Program-made: the position numbers and the translations under genes | The notes under the pieces: generated by a model | The model's database searches: none | Told to the model about the DNA's origin: nothing | Seen by the model: only the letters and a program-made list of their open reading frames with translations | Part shown: piece after piece, positions 8,543 to 16,889 of the stretch | Numbering within the stretch: position 1 is the stretch's first letter | How the letters are laid out: each line of letters starts with the position of its first letter | From: an uncultured Micrococcales bacterium | Lineage (GTDB): Bacteria > Actinomycetota > Actinomycetes > Actinomycetales > Microbacteriaceae | Direction: 5' to 3' | Assembly (NCBI GenBank): GCA_913056225.1 | Contig: CAJXMQ010000002.1 | Span: forward strand, 1 to 36,037 | DNA length: 36,037 nucleotides

Positions 8543-9967
8543 TTAGACTCCGTAGTACAACTCGAACTCGTATGGGTGAGGACGTGCTGCAATTTCCTGG
8601 ATTTCGTTGACTCGCTTGTATTCGATCCAGTTCTCGATTAGCTCGGTTGAGAAAACTCCACCCTCTGTCAGGTAGTCGTGATCTTGTTCCAGAGCGTCTA
8701 GGACTCGATCCAAGCTGGTTGGAACCTGAGGAATGTTCTTGGCCTCCTCTGGTGGCAGCTCGTAAAGGTCTTTGTCTACTGGCTCGTGAGGCTCGATGCG
8801 GTTTTTAATTCCATCGATTCCGGCCATCAGCATTGCAGAGAATGCCAAATACGGAGAACCTGAAGAATCAGGGGCACGGAACTCAATTCGCTTAGCCTTG
8901 GGGTTTGTTCCAGTTAGTGGGATACGAATCGCTGCTGAACGGTTACCAGCTGAGTAAACCAAGTTCACTGGAGCTTCAAAGCCCTTGACCAAACGGTGGT
9001 AGCTGTTCAGCGAGGGGTTGGTGAATGCCAACAGTGAAGGTGCGTGACGCAGGATTCCACCGATGTACCAGCGAGCCATGTCGCTTAGCCCACCGTAGCC
9101 GCTCTCATCGTAAAACAGTGGCTCTCCGTTTTTCCATAGTGACTGGTGAACGTGCATACCGGAACCGTTGTCGTTGTACATGGGCTTCGGCATGAAAGTA
9201 GCGGTCTTGCCATACTGCTGAGCTACGTTTTTGACGATGTATTTGAATTTCAAAAGATCATCGGCTGCGTGAACCAGAGTGTCAAAGCGGTAGTTGATCT
9301 CAGACTGACCAGCGGTTCCCACCTCGTGGTGGCTGCGCTCAACTGTCAGACCAGCTGCCTCTAGCTCCAACACAATCGCATCACGAATGTCGGCTAGGTG
9401 GTCCACCGGTGATACCGGGAAATAACCAGCCTTGTGAGGAGTCTTGTGACCCAGGTTTCCACCTTCTTCATTTTTGGCGGAGTTCCAAGGACCCTCGATG
9501 CTGTCTACCTCGTAGTAGCTGATGTGTGGCTGGACGGTGTGGCGCACTGAGTCGAAGATGAAGAACTCCGCCTCGGGTGCAAAGAATGCGGTGTCTGCGA
9601 TGCCGGTGGTGGCAAGGTAGGCCTCAGCCTTTTTTGCTACCTGACGTGGGTCGCGACTGTAGATCTCACCATTACGTGGGTTGTAGATATCAAAGGTGAT
9701 GATCAGTGTTTTTTCAATTCGGAACGGGTCCATGTATGCGGTTGTCACATCTGGGATCAACTGCATGTCTGATTCGTGAATGTCTGCGAAACCACGGATC
9801 GAAGAACCATCAAACAGCTGACCGCTGGTGAAGAAGTCTTCATCTACTGATTTTGCAGGCAGGTTAAAGTGCTGCTGCACGCCGGGAAGGTCGCTGAACC
9901 TGACATCGACGAATTTGACATCCTCTTCTTGGATGAACTTCATTACTTCGGAAGCACTGCTAAACAT
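8543..9967 (-). CDS. glnA: glutamine synthetase, type I, adenylylated (GlnA1)
   Basis: The main ammonia-assimilating enzyme (glutamate + NH3 + ATP to glutamine), a cytosolic dodecamer. The 474-residue protein has [37 protein letters not shown] and [13 protein letters not shown]. The adenylylation loop [13 protein letters not shown] places the modified tyrosine at residue 402, which makes it the likely GlnE substrate. The start ATG 9967 has a Shine-Dalgarno AAAGGA 5 bases upstream. The roughly 70 bases before it contain a direct repeat and a GlnR-like box (listed separately). It lies downstream of lipB-lipA-DUF4191 on the same strand but probably has its own promoter. Confidence 0.97.
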   Translation of the reverse strand: MFSSASEVMKFIQEEDVKFVDVRFSDLPGVQQHFNLPAKSVDEDFFTSGQLFDGSSIRGFADIHESDMQLIPDVTTAYMDPFRIEKTLIITFDIYNPRNGEIYSRDPRQVAKKAEAYLATTGIADTAFFAPEAEFFIFDSVRHTVQPHISYYEVDSIEGPWNSAKNEEGGNLGHKTPHKAGYFPVSPVDHLADIRDAIVLELEAAGLTVERSHHEVGTAGQSEINYRFDTLVHAADDLLKFKYIVKNVAQQYGKTATFMPKPMYNDNGSGMHVHQSLWKNGEPLFYDESGYGGLSDMARWYIGGILRHAPSLLAFTNPSLNSYHRLVKGFEAPVNLVYSAGNRSAAIRIPLTGTNPKAKRIEFRAPDSSGSPYLAFSAMLMAGIDGIKNRIEPHEPVDKDLYELPPEEAKNIPQVPTSLDRVLDALEQDHDYLTEGGVFSTELIENWIEYKRVNEIQEIAARPHPYEFELYYGV

Positions 9968-9998
9968 TGGTATCCTTTCGAGTCAGCACTGCGGTTTG

Positions 9999-10045
9999 TG
10001 TAAAAAACTACTTCACTAATGTTTCAACTATGTAAAAAGCTACAT
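9999..10045 (-). promoter_or_regulatory. direct repeat and GlnR-like site upstream of glnA1
   Basis: TGTAAAAAACTACTT (9999-10013) and TGTAAAAAGCTACAT (10031-10045), read on +, match at 13 of 15 positions and are 32 bases apart, about three helical turns. Between and overlapping them, the glnA1 strand reads TTTAC-N6-GAAAC (10036-10021). This is close to the actinobacterial GlnR half-site pair GTnAC-N6-GAAAC, with one mismatch. The site is 54 bases upstream of the start codon, a suitable place for nitrogen control. The second repeat copy runs into the last codons of the DUF4191 gene. Binding by GlnR or another regulator is inference. Confidence 0.4.
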
Positions 10046-10729
10046 TTTTCTTGAAGGTCGGAAATTCATTGGATCGATGCCTTTTGGAATCGGCATGGAA
10101 TTTCCTAAAGCCTCAAGTCTTTTTGCTACTACTCGGATTTCCCCTCGAGAAAGTTTCTTTTTTCCTGACTTAATTTTTTTCATCATCTTGTGAAGTCTCA
10201 CCTGGTCGGAGTTGCTGCCGACCACGATTTTCTTGACATAAACACCAGGTGCTGCTCGCTGAATTTTCCTAGACTCATCGTCAAATAACTTGCTCAGCTT
10301 TTGTGGGTCACCCTCACCAATAAGGTTTACACCAGTTTTTCCTATAACTCTGTAGACGGCATCTCGAGTTCGAGCGTTTACCTGAACCGGTTGTGCAGCC
10401 CCTGTCCAACTGCCTCTCAGCGAGGATTGAATTACAGCTCCGACCGCTCCGGACTGCCCTTCAATCTGGGCATAAGCGGCCTGCTCGGCTTTTCTGGACA
10501 TGATCACCATGGCCAGTAGCACTGCAGTCAGGGTTGAGCTCACTCCCCAGAGGGCCAATAGCCATGGATTTCCCTGTGAGCTGAAGAAGCCAATTAGGAA
10601 CACCCCGGCCCCAGCAGCAATTCCGATTCCAAGGGCAATCCACACCGATGATGGGTCGGCCTTGGCGGTTACCTTATAGGCACGCCAAAGCTGTTTTAGT
10701 CTTCCGGGTTCTTTATCTTTTTTAGCCAT
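10040..10729 (-). CDS. DUF4191 domain-containing membrane protein
   Basis: A 229-residue protein of unknown function, recognisable as the DUF4191 family (the Rv2219 type found between lipA and glnA1 in mycobacteria). A basic N-terminus (KKDKEPGRLKQLWRAYK) precedes two predicted membrane segments, about residues 29-48 (WIALGIGIAAGAGVFLIGFF) and 53-76. A basic cytosolic part follows and ends in PKGIDPMNFRPSRK, a conserved tail. The gene starts 14 bases after lipA with no obvious ribosome site. The location implies cotranscription with lipB-lipA, but nothing in the sequence links it to lipoate chemistry. Confidence 0.88.
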   Translation of the reverse strand: MAKKDKEPGRLKQLWRAYKVTAKADPSSVWIALGIGIAAGAGVFLIGFFSSQGNPWLLALWGVSSTLTAVLLAMVIMSRKAEQAAYAQIEGQSGAVGAVIQSSLRGSWTGAAQPVQVNARTRDAVYRVIGKTGVNLIGEGDPQKLSKLFDDESRKIQRAAPGVYVKKIVVGSNSDQVRLHKMMKKIKSGKKKLSRGEIRVVAKRLEALGNSMPIPKGIDPMNFRPSRKM

Positions 10730-10743
10730 AGTTGCTCAGCTTA

Positions 10744-11733
10744 CTAAACTGCCTGAGCAAAGCCTTCAGAGGCCTTGTCGGCAAGGTGTTGCAAGTCTTC
10801 AGGAATGTCGCGGCCCAATCGCTGCATGGTCTGAGCCCAGAGTCTTCCCGCTCGGTAACTACTGCGCACGAGGGGACCGCTCATAACTCCGTGGAAGCCA
10901 ATTTCCAATGCTTCATCTTTCAGTTCAACAAATTCCTGTGGCTTTACCCAGCGGTCAACAGGCAAGTGTCGAGGAGATGGTCGGAGGTACTGAGTAATTG
11001 TGATGATGTCACAGCCTGCGTTGTGCAGGTCACGAAGTGCCTCTGAAATTTCTTCCCTGGTTTCACCCATGCCGAGAATCAAGTTTGACTTAGTGATCAT
11101 GCCAGCTTCTTTCGCCATTGTGATCACATCCATCGAGCGTTGGTAGTTGAAAGCTGGTCTGATTCTTTTGAAAATGCGTGGAACAGTCTCGACATTGTGA
11201 GCAAACACCTCAGGTTTGGCATCAAACACGCGTTGCAAAAGCATCTGCTTTCCACTGAAGTCAGGAATCAAGATCTCAACACCAGTTCCTGGGGACTTCT
11301 TGTGTATCTGCTTGATCGTCTGGGCGTAGAGCCAAGCACCTTCATCTGGCAGGTCGTCTCTGGCCACCCCGGTTACGGTGGCATAGCGAAGTTCCATTTC
11401 TTTGACGCTAATTGCGACTCTTCTAGGCTCATCAGCATCGAATGCTGCGGGCTTGCCGGTGTCAATTTGGCAAAAATCACAGCGTCGGGTGCACTGAGAA
11501 CCACCAATTAGGAAGGTTGCCTCTCGGTCTTCCCAGCACTCAAAGATGTTCGGGCAACCCGCTTCTTGGCAGACAGTGTGAAGGTTCTTTTCTTGAACCA
11601 GATTGTGCAGGGATTTATACTCAGGGCCCATTTTTGCAGTGGTTTTTATCCACTCCGGTTTTCTTTCAATCGGGGTTTGAGAGTTCTTTACCTCTAGTCT
11701 GAGTAGCTTTCGTTCACCTTGCTGGCTGGACAT
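10744..11733 (-). CDS. lipA: lipoyl synthase
   Basis: A radical-SAM enzyme that inserts two sulfurs into protein-bound octanoyl groups to make lipoyl groups. From ATG 11733 the protein is 329 residues. The auxiliary cluster cysteines are Cys55, Cys60 and Cys66 ([12 protein letters not shown]). The radical-SAM cysteines are Cys81, Cys85 and Cys88 (CTRRCDFC). The C-terminal RSSY serine that ligates the auxiliary cluster is present. The ORF track starts at a GTG two codons earlier (11739). I chose the ATG, which has AGGTG just upstream, but either is possible. It overlaps the end of lipB by about 20 bases, so lipB-lipA are coupled. Confidence 0.97.
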   Translation of the reverse strand: MSSQQGERKLLRLEVKNSQTPIERKPEWIKTTAKMGPEYKSLHNLVQEKNLHTVCQEAGCPNIFECWEDREATFLIGGSQCTRRCDFCQIDTGKPAAFDADEPRRVAISVKEMELRYATVTGVARDDLPDEGAWLYAQTIKQIHKKSPGTGVEILIPDFSGKQMLLQRVFDAKPEVFAHNVETVPRIFKRIRPAFNYQRSMDVITMAKEAGMITKSNLILGMGETREEISEALRDLHNAGCDIITITQYLRPSPRHLPVDRWVKPQEFVELKDEALEIGFHGVMSGPLVRSSYRAGRLWAQTMQRLGRDIPEDLQHLADKASEGFAQAV

Positions 11734-12355
11734 TTTCACCTATCTTTCCCATCAATCCCATCACACTTTGAGCAACTTCTGCCAGTTCAAAATGTTTATT
11801 GGCAAACTTTGCCATGGTGGTGACCCCTGCATCTTCTATTCCGCAGGGTATGAAGCTTTCGTATGGCTCTAAAGAATTGTTCACATTCAGTGCGAAGCCG
11901 TGCATTGTTATTTTTTCACTGACCCTGATTCCAATGGCAGCTATTTTTTCTTCGCCATTAGGTCCATCAACCCAAACACCACTTCGACCCTCGACGGTCT
12001 TGGCCTGAATTTGAAATTCGCTCAAAACTGCAATCAATACATTTTCAAGCCAGCGCACGTATCCAACGACATCAATTGGTCTTGGCAGGTTCAGGATCGG
12101 ATAGCCAATCAGTTGTCCGGGTCCATGCCACGTAATTTTTCCACCTCGATTAGTTTCAATCACCTCTGTGCCATCAGTTGGTAGTTCGTGCCGCTCACTT
12201 CTCTTGCCAGCAGTGTAGACAGGGGAGTGCTGGAGCAAAATTACAGTATCGCTGCGTTGTCCTGAGGCAACCTGAGAATGAATGGACTGTTGCAGCTCAT
12301 AGCCCTCTGAGTAGCCCATCGGAGCTTGATCAAGCAGGTTCATAAATTCAGGCAT
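11714..12355 (-). CDS. lipB: octanoyl-[ACP]:protein N-octanoyltransferase
   Basis: Transfers octanoate from acyl carrier protein to lipoyl-domain lysines, the step before LipA. The signature [17 protein letters not shown], the catalytic lysine region [11 protein letters not shown] and the catalytic cysteine in SFIPCGIED are all present. The track ORF starts at a GTG (12382). The ATG at 12355 ([12 protein letters not shown]) gives 213 residues, matches the family N-terminus better and has a G-rich site (AGGGGTGG) upstream. It is divergent from a small hypothetical gene. Its likely substrate, the E2 lipoyl domain, is encoded about 300 bases away. Confidence 0.95.
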   Translation of the reverse strand: MPEFMNLLDQAPMGYSEGYELQQSIHSQVASGQRSDTVILLQHSPVYTAGKRSERHELPTDGTEVIETNRGGKITWHGPGQLIGYPILNLPRPIDVVGYVRWLENVLIAVLSEFQIQAKTVEGRSGVWVDGPNGEEKIAAIGIRVSEKITMHGFALNVNNSLEPYESFIPCGIEDAGVTTMAKFANKHFELAEVAQSVMGLMGKIGENVQPAR

Positions 12356-12422
12356 GTTCCACCCCTGCGCCGAGTTTTGCACAGCGATTAGTTGGCTGAC
12401 TCTTTTTCAATTCTCCAACCCC

Positions 12423-12428
12423 TATCCT
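12423..12428 (+). promoter_or_regulatory. -10 box for small hypothetical gene
   Basis: TATCCT lies at exactly -12 to -7 relative to the GTG at 12435, the same geometry as the other leaderless candidates in this window. Confidence 0.35.
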
Positions 12429-12434
12429 CTGAGT

Positions 12435-12644
12435 GTGATGCTCATTCGATTTCGCGGTGGTCTTTGTCTGAAGCTCAAAGGCCGTTACTACCCTCTTTAT
12501 CCTGCTTGGACCTGTTATGCCCAATCTGCGGGGCTGAATCCAAAAATGAATTCTTCGGGAAGGGTTTATTTTGAAAAACTCCCCGAGAAGCTGCATTTCG
12601 TAAAACAGCCCTACAACCCTGCCGATGGCTGGCTAGATTCCTAG
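12435..12644 (+). CDS. small hypothetical protein
   Basis: I do not recognise this 69-residue ORF (GTG ATG CTC start; core RFRGGLCLKLKGRYYPLYP, end KQPYNPADGWLDS). It is basic and aromatic, with no signal peptide or membrane segment. Support for coding: it fills most of the gap between lipB and the E2 gene, it overlaps the E2 3' end by only 12 bases (as other real convergent genes here do), and a TATCCT box sits at -12 to -7 from the GTG. An ATG directly follows at 12438. Two competing ORFs overlap it (12392-12574 + and 12348-12596 -), so the call is tentative. Confidence 0.45.
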   Translation: MMLIRFRGGLCLKLKGRYYPLYPAWTCYAQSAGLNPKMNSSGRVYFEKLPEKLHFVKQPYNPADGWLDS

Positions 12645-14063
12645 CTGACCCTCGAAAGCTCCTTCTTCCAGTCTTACCTTCAAGTCGCTTAGATACCTGG
12701 CCGCATCCGCACCATCAATGTTCCGGTGATCGTAACTCAGGGCCAGATACACCATGCTTCTGATAGCAATCACGTCAGAGCCATCCGCGGACTGCATCAC
12801 TACTGGACGCTTGGTGACAATTCCTGTTCCCAAGATTGCACTTTGGGGCAAGAACACAACTGGTGTGTCAAACAGAGCGCCTCGAGAGCCAGTGTTAGTC
12901 AGGGTGAAGGTTCCACCAGATAATTCATCTGGGGTCAGTTGATTGTTTCTGGTGCGCTCTGCCAAGTTGGCAATTTGCTTTGCAGTTTCTGCAATTGTCA
13001 ACTCGGAAGCATCTCTAATCACGGGTGTTAGAAGTCCTCGATCGGTTTCTACTGCAAAAGAAATATTCTCCGTTGGGTGATAAACGATTGAATCTTCTTC
13101 GATGGTCGAATTGATCTTGGGGTTTGATTTCAAAGCCTCGGCTGCCGCTAAGTTGAAAAACGGCATAAACGAGAGCTTCACACCTGTTTTGGAGATGAAG
13201 TCAGACTGAATCTTCTTACGAAGTTCAGCAATCTTGGTCACGTCAACCTCTACCACTGTGGTTAGCTGTGCAGAGCTTTGCATGGACTCGACTGCCTTTG
13301 AGGCCAGCACCTTGCGAAGTCTTGACATCTTTTCGGTGGTTCCCCTTAGTGGGCTGATCTCGACCTGGTGACTCTTGGTAGGCGCGGCCTGGGTGGTTGC
13401 AGGAGCTGCGCCAATCATGGCCTCGACGTCTTCTTTGCGGATTCTTCCGCCAATTCCCGAACCATTTATCTTCGAAAGATCGACCCCGTTGTCTTTAGCC
13501 AATTTCCTGACGATTGGTGTCACGTAATTGGCATCACTTTCATTTGCAACCGCAGCAGCGGGGGCAACAGGGGTTTCTGGGGCCGCAGGGGCAGCGGGGG
13601 TTGCCGGCGTTTCTGCAACCGGTGCAGGGGGAGTTGGTGCTGCAACTGGTGCAGGGGGAGTTGGTGTGGCAGGAGGGGCTGGAGTTTCTGCTACCGGAGC
13701 CTCTGGGGCTTGAGCCGGAGCTGCTTCTGTTGGCGCTTCTGCAACTGGCGCTGGCGCCTCGACTACTGCCGCTGCCGGTTCACTAGCTGGTTCTGCAGCT
13801 GGCTCCGTAGGTGTCGACTCAGTTGCCGCACCCTCGCCGATAATGGCAAGCACTGCACCAACTTCGACGGTGTCGTCCTCCTGAGCTCGAATTTCCTGTA
13901 ATACGCCCGCAACTGGGGAGGGGATTTCTGTGTCAACCTTGTCGGTGCTGACCTCTACCAGAGGCTCATCCACAGCGACGGTGTCGCCTACATTTTTTAG
14001 CCAGCGCGTGATTGTTCCCTCGGTGACTGATTCACCAAGTGCTGGAAGCTGTACTTCGCTCAT
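12633..14063 (-). CDS. sucB: 2-oxoacid dehydrogenase E2 (dihydrolipoamide acyltransferase)
   Basis: The E2 core of the pyruvate and/or 2-oxoglutarate dehydrogenase complex. Of its 476 residues, 1-78 are one lipoyl domain with lipoyl-lysine Lys42 (TDKVDTE). About 80-178 form a long Ala/Pro/Glu linker with a 27-base in-frame repeat. About 180-216 are the E3-binding domain (YVTPIVRKLAKDNGVDL). The remainder is the acyltransferase domain, ending with SYDHRNIDGADAARYL, where the DHRxxDG motif holds the catalytic His. In actinobacteria one E2 commonly serves both complexes, so succinyl versus acetyl specificity is not decided here. A ribosome site (TAGGAG) overlaps the lpdA stop 9 bases upstream, making an lpdA-sucB operon. 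Confidence 0.95.
   Translation of the reverse strand: MSEVQLPALGESVTEGTITRWLKNVGDTVAVDEPLVEVSTDKVDTEIPSPVAGVLQEIRAQEDDTVEVGAVLAIIGEGAATESTPTEPAAEPASEPAAAVVEAPAPVAEAPTEAAPAQAPEAPVAETPAPPATPTPPAPVAAPTPPAPVAETPATPAAPAAPETPVAPAAAVANESDANYVTPIVRKLAKDNGVDLSKINGSGIGGRIRKEDVEAMIGAAPATTQAAPTKSHQVEISPLRGTTEKMSRLRKVLASKAVESMQSSAQLTTVVEVDVTKIAELRKKIQSDFISKTGVKLSFMPFFNLAAAEALKSNPKINSTIEEDSIVYHPTENISFAVETDRGLLTPVIRDASELTIAETAKQIANLAERTRNNQLTPDELSGGTFTLTNTGSRGALFDTPVVFLPQSAILGTGIVTKRPVVMQSADGSDVIAIRSMVYLALSYDHRNIDGADAARYLSDLKVRLEEGAFEGQLGI
13621..13666. repeat. 27-bp tandem repeat in the E2 linker
   Basis: Two identical 19-base units (GGTGCAGGGGGAGTTGGTG, at 13621-13639 and 13648-13666) lie 27 bases apart. 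On the coding strand they encode repeated TPPAPV units of the flexible Ala/Pro linker. The spacing is in frame, so copy-number change would lengthen or shorten the swinging arm without breaking the gene. Confidence 0.8.
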
Positions 14064-14072
14064 TGTTTTCTC

Positions 14073-15449
14073 CTAGGCGTGCGCGTGCAGTGGTTTGCCG
14101 GCAAGTGCCAAATGAGCCTCGCCGAGTGATTCGTTCATGGTGGGGTGAGCGTGAACCAGAGGAGCTACGTCTTCGGGGTGTGCTTCCCAGTTCACTATTA
14201 GTTGCGCTTCACCTATTTGCTCACCGGCTCGAGAGCCAATCATGTGGAACCCGACAACGGGTCCGTTTACCTCACGGATGAGTTTGATGACTCCGGCGGT
14301 GTCTAGAATTTGACTCTTGCCATTGCCGGCAAGGTTGTACTCATAGGTAGAAATCTTGTCAGCGCCAAATTTCTCCTTGGCCTGGTCTTCGGTGAGGCCA
14401 ACGGAACCAATCTCTGGCTCACAGTAGGTGACACGTGGGATTCCCATTTCATCAACTACCTGTGGATTTAGTCCCGCGAGTTCCTCGGCAACAAAGATTC
14501 CCTGTTGGAAACCACGGTGAGCCAGCTGCAAGCCAGGAACGATGTCGCCTACCGCATAGACGCCTTCAAGACTTGTTTGGAGTCGTTCGTTGGTGGTGAC
14601 CCATCCTCGCTCCATTGCAACGCCTTGCTCCTCGTAGCCAAAGCCCGTTGCGTTTGGAGCGCGCCCGACTGCAACCAGCAGCAAATCGGCCTGAATGTTG
14701 TCTGCACCCTCCAGCGAAATATCAACGCCAGCATCGGACTGAGTTACTCCAGAGAACCTGGCTCCGAGTTTCAGCTCAATACCACGCTTTTTATAGGCTT
14801 TTTCGAGCTGCTTGCTCATTGATGGGTCCTCATTTGGAACCAATCGATCAAAGCCTTCAATAATCACAACTTCGCTTCCGAAGCTTCTCCAAACACTTGC
14901 AAACTCAACGCCAATTACTCCGCCACCCAAAACTGCGACTTTATTTGGAATCCAATCCATTTGAAGTGCCTGATCGCTGTTGACAACACGACCACCAATT
15001 TCCAGACCTGGAAGGGTTTTGGACACTGATCCAGTTGCCAGTACCACGTTTTTTCCTGTGTAGACGTCTGATCCAACGGTGACAGACTTGGGACCCGTTA
15101 GGTGCCCCTCACCTTCAACCATGGTCACTTTTTTGGCCTTGATAAGTCCACTGAGGCCTTTATATAGGCGATCAACTATGTTGTCGCGGTAACTGTTTAC
15201 CGCTGTCATATCGATGCCTTGAAATTCTGCATGAACACCGAACTGCTCGCTCTCACGTGTCACATCAGCCACCTCGGCTGCGTGTAACAATGCTTTGGTT
15301 GGGATGCAACCGCGGTGTAGACAGGTGCCTCCGAGCTTGTCTTTTTCAACCAGGGCAACATTCATGCCCAACTGAGCCGCTCGCAGTGCAGCGGAATACC
15401 CGCCAGATCCGCCACCGAGGATTACTAAGTCAAAATTGTGTTCTGCCAA
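14073..15449 (-). CDS. lpdA: dihydrolipoyl dehydrogenase (E3)
   Basis: A FAD enzyme that reoxidises the dihydrolipoyl group on E2 and passes electrons to NAD+. The 458-residue protein has the FAD motif LGGGSGGYSA (11-20), the redox disulfide Cys43/Cys48 (GGTCLHRGCIP), a second nucleotide-binding motif VAVLGGGVIGVE, AVGDIVPG and the C-terminal acid-base pair His435/Glu440 (HAHPTMNE). The start is a TTG at 15449 preceded by GGAG at good spacing. No ATG or GTG is nearby, so the TTG start is likely genuine. It lies 35 bases downstream of pepA and just before the E2 gene on the same strand. Confidence 0.97.
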   Translation of the reverse strand: MAEHNFDLVILGGGSGGYSAALRAAQLGMNVALVEKDKLGGTCLHRGCIPTKALLHAAEVADVTRESEQFGVHAEFQGIDMTAVNSYRDNIVDRLYKGLSGLIKAKKVTMVEGEGHLTGPKSVTVGSDVYTGKNVVLATGSVSKTLPGLEIGGRVVNSDQALQMDWIPNKVAVLGGGVIGVEFASVWRSFGSEVVIIEGFDRLVPNEDPSMSKQLEKAYKKRGIELKLGARFSGVTQSDAGVDISLEGADNIQADLLLVAVGRAPNATGFGYEEQGVAMERGWVTTNERLQTSLEGVYAVGDIVPGLQLAHRGFQQGIFVAEELAGLNPQVVDEMGIPRVTYCEPEIGSVGLTEDQAKEKFGADKISTYEYNLAGNGKSQILDTAGVIKLIREVNGPVVGFHMIGSRAGEQIGEAQLIVNWEAHPEDVAPLVHAHPTMNESLGEAHLALAGKPLHAHA

Positions 15450-15484
15450 GGATTCTCCAAATTGAGTTGTTATTTTGCTCCAGC

Positions 15485-16858
15485 TTACTCCTGATTTTCT
15501 TTATGCATAATCAGCTCTAATAAAGTTCTAATCATCACCCCGCTGGCTCCCTTTGGGGTGTAATCGTAAGCAGCGGAAGAGTTATTTGCAGCACCCGCTA
15601 TATCTAGATGCACCCAGGGAATCTGCTTGTCTTCCTTCTTCGCGACGAACTGCGAAAGAAATTGTCCAGCAATAAGCATGCCACCGGCTCTATTTCCAAT
15701 TTTTACGTTCATGAGGTCCGCGATATCGCTTTCGAGAAGTTCTGCCAATTCCTCAGGCAAAGGCATGTGCCAAACAAGCTCTCCAGCCTTTTCTGCTGCA
15801 CGCTGAACCTGCTTCACCGCATCTTCATCTCCCATAGCACCCACGTAGCGGTTACCAAGTGAAATGACGGCGGCGCCGGTTAGCGTTGCAACATCAATTA
15901 TTAGGTCTGGGTTTTGCTCGCTAGCGAGGGAGAGACCGTCCGCCAAAACCAATCTCCCTTCGGCGTCAGTGTTCAAAACCTCAACGGTTTTACCATTTCT
16001 GATGGTTATAACATCGCCAGGTCTGGTTGCTCGACCGCTGGGCATGTTCTCCGCCAAGCAAAGATAAGCTGTCACATCTGCGCTGGTCTCAGTGTTTGCC
16101 AGTATCTGCATCACACCCAGCACTGTCGCAGCGCCTGCCATGTCGTATTTCATCCCGACCATGCCCTCGGATGGTTTGATGCTAAGGCCACCGGTGTCAA
16201 AGGTGATTCCCTTGCCAACCAGCGCTATTTTTTTGCCTTTTCCCGGTTTGCGGATCTTTACAAGTCGGGGAGGTCTTTCACTTCCCTGACCAACAGCCAA
16301 AATGCCACCGCAATTTTCCTCCACTAGCTTCTGCTCGTCCCAGATATCCACTTCTAACCCCGGAATGCTTGAGGCAAGGGTTGCAACTGCCTCTGGATAC
16401 ATGTGGTTTCCAGGTGTGTTGATTATTTTTCGGGTGTGATTGACGGCATCGGCTATTTGAATTGCCTTCTGCATGGGTTCTTGATACTTAGTGGGGACCT
16501 GTAGCTGGGTTTGATCTATCTCCTTGGCCCCATACAGCCTTTGATCAAAACCACCCAGCAGTAATCCTTCAAAAAAGGCCTGCGGATGTTTGAGGTCGAG
16601 ATCAATCACGGCTTGGCCCAGATGCGAGATTGCTCGCGCTAACTTTCCGGCGAGTTTCCTGGTTTCTGTTTCATCAGGGTCGCTATCACCAAATCCAACA
16701 TAAACATCAGGGGATTGCACTAAAACCTGGCCAGCTTTGTTTTTGAAGTTGTTGTGCTTGGCAGTTTGCTGCAGTTGTTCATCTGGCGATGAGGGGTACT
16801 GGCGGATGGTTGGGATGGATGCGTTTTCGGGTTGTGTTGAAAGTGTGAGAGAAATCAT
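15485..16858 (-). CDS. pepA: leucyl aminopeptidase (M17)
   Basis: A cytosolic dizinc/manganese aminopeptidase that removes N-terminal residues from peptides. The 457-residue protein carries the M17 signature NTDAEGRL. Metal and catalytic residues appear as Lys216 and Asp221 (VGKGITFDTGG), Lys228, Asp239 (MKYDMAG), Asp298, Glu300 and Arg302. The N-terminal domain is less conserved, as usual. ATG 16858 has no Shine-Dalgarno but has TAAAAT at -12 to -7, so the message is probably leaderless. It is divergent from the PAC2 gene, with 31 bases between, and is followed by lpdA and sucB in the same direction. Confidence 0.95.
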   Translation of the reverse strand: MISLTLSTQPENASIPTIRQYPSSPDEQLQQTAKHNNFKNKAGQVLVQSPDVYVGFGDSDPDETETRKLAGKLARAISHLGQAVIDLDLKHPQAFFEGLLLGGFDQRLYGAKEIDQTQLQVPTKYQEPMQKAIQIADAVNHTRKIINTPGNHMYPEAVATLASSIPGLEVDIWDEQKLVEENCGGILAVGQGSERPPRLVKIRKPGKGKKIALVGKGITFDTGGLSIKPSEGMVGMKYDMAGAATVLGVMQILANTETSADVTAYLCLAENMPSGRATRPGDVITIRNGKTVEVLNTDAEGRLVLADGLSLASEQNPDLIIDVATLTGAAVISLGNRYVGAMGDEDAVKQVQRAAEKAGELVWHMPLPEELAELLESDIADLMNVKIGNRAGGMLIAGQFLSQFVAKKEDKQIPWVHLDIAGAANNSSAAYDYTPKGASGVMIRTLLELIMHKENQE

Positions 16859-16864
16859 TGGATT

Positions 16865-16870
16865 ATTTTA
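16865..16870 (-). promoter_or_regulatory. -10 box for pepA (leaderless)
   Basis: TAAAAT on the - strand lies at exactly -12 to -7 relative to the pepA ATG (16858). It closely resembles the sigma-70 family -10 consensus. No ribosome site precedes the ATG. Confidence 0.6.
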
Positions 16871-16877
16871 TGCGAGG

Positions 16878-16883
16878 TAGGAT
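16878..16883 (+). promoter_or_regulatory. -10 box for PAC2 gene (leaderless)
   Basis: TAGGAT lies at exactly -12 to -7 relative to the GTG start at 16890. It sits 7 bases from the opposing pepA -10 box, so polymerase probably cannot occupy both promoters at once. Confidence 0.55.
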
Positions 16884-16889
16884 TTAGCC

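Noticed and set aside
12348-12596. 82-aa - strand ORF in the lipB/E2 gap
   Set aside because: It would overlap the lipB start and has no ribosome site or family resemblance. The + strand ORF has better start geometry.
13368-13901. Long + strand ORFs (177, 90 and 61 aa) opposite the E2 gene
   Set aside because: They are shadows of the GC-rich Ala/Pro linker on the - strand. Their Cys/Arg/Trp- or Gly/Ala-rich low complexity follows from the repeat.
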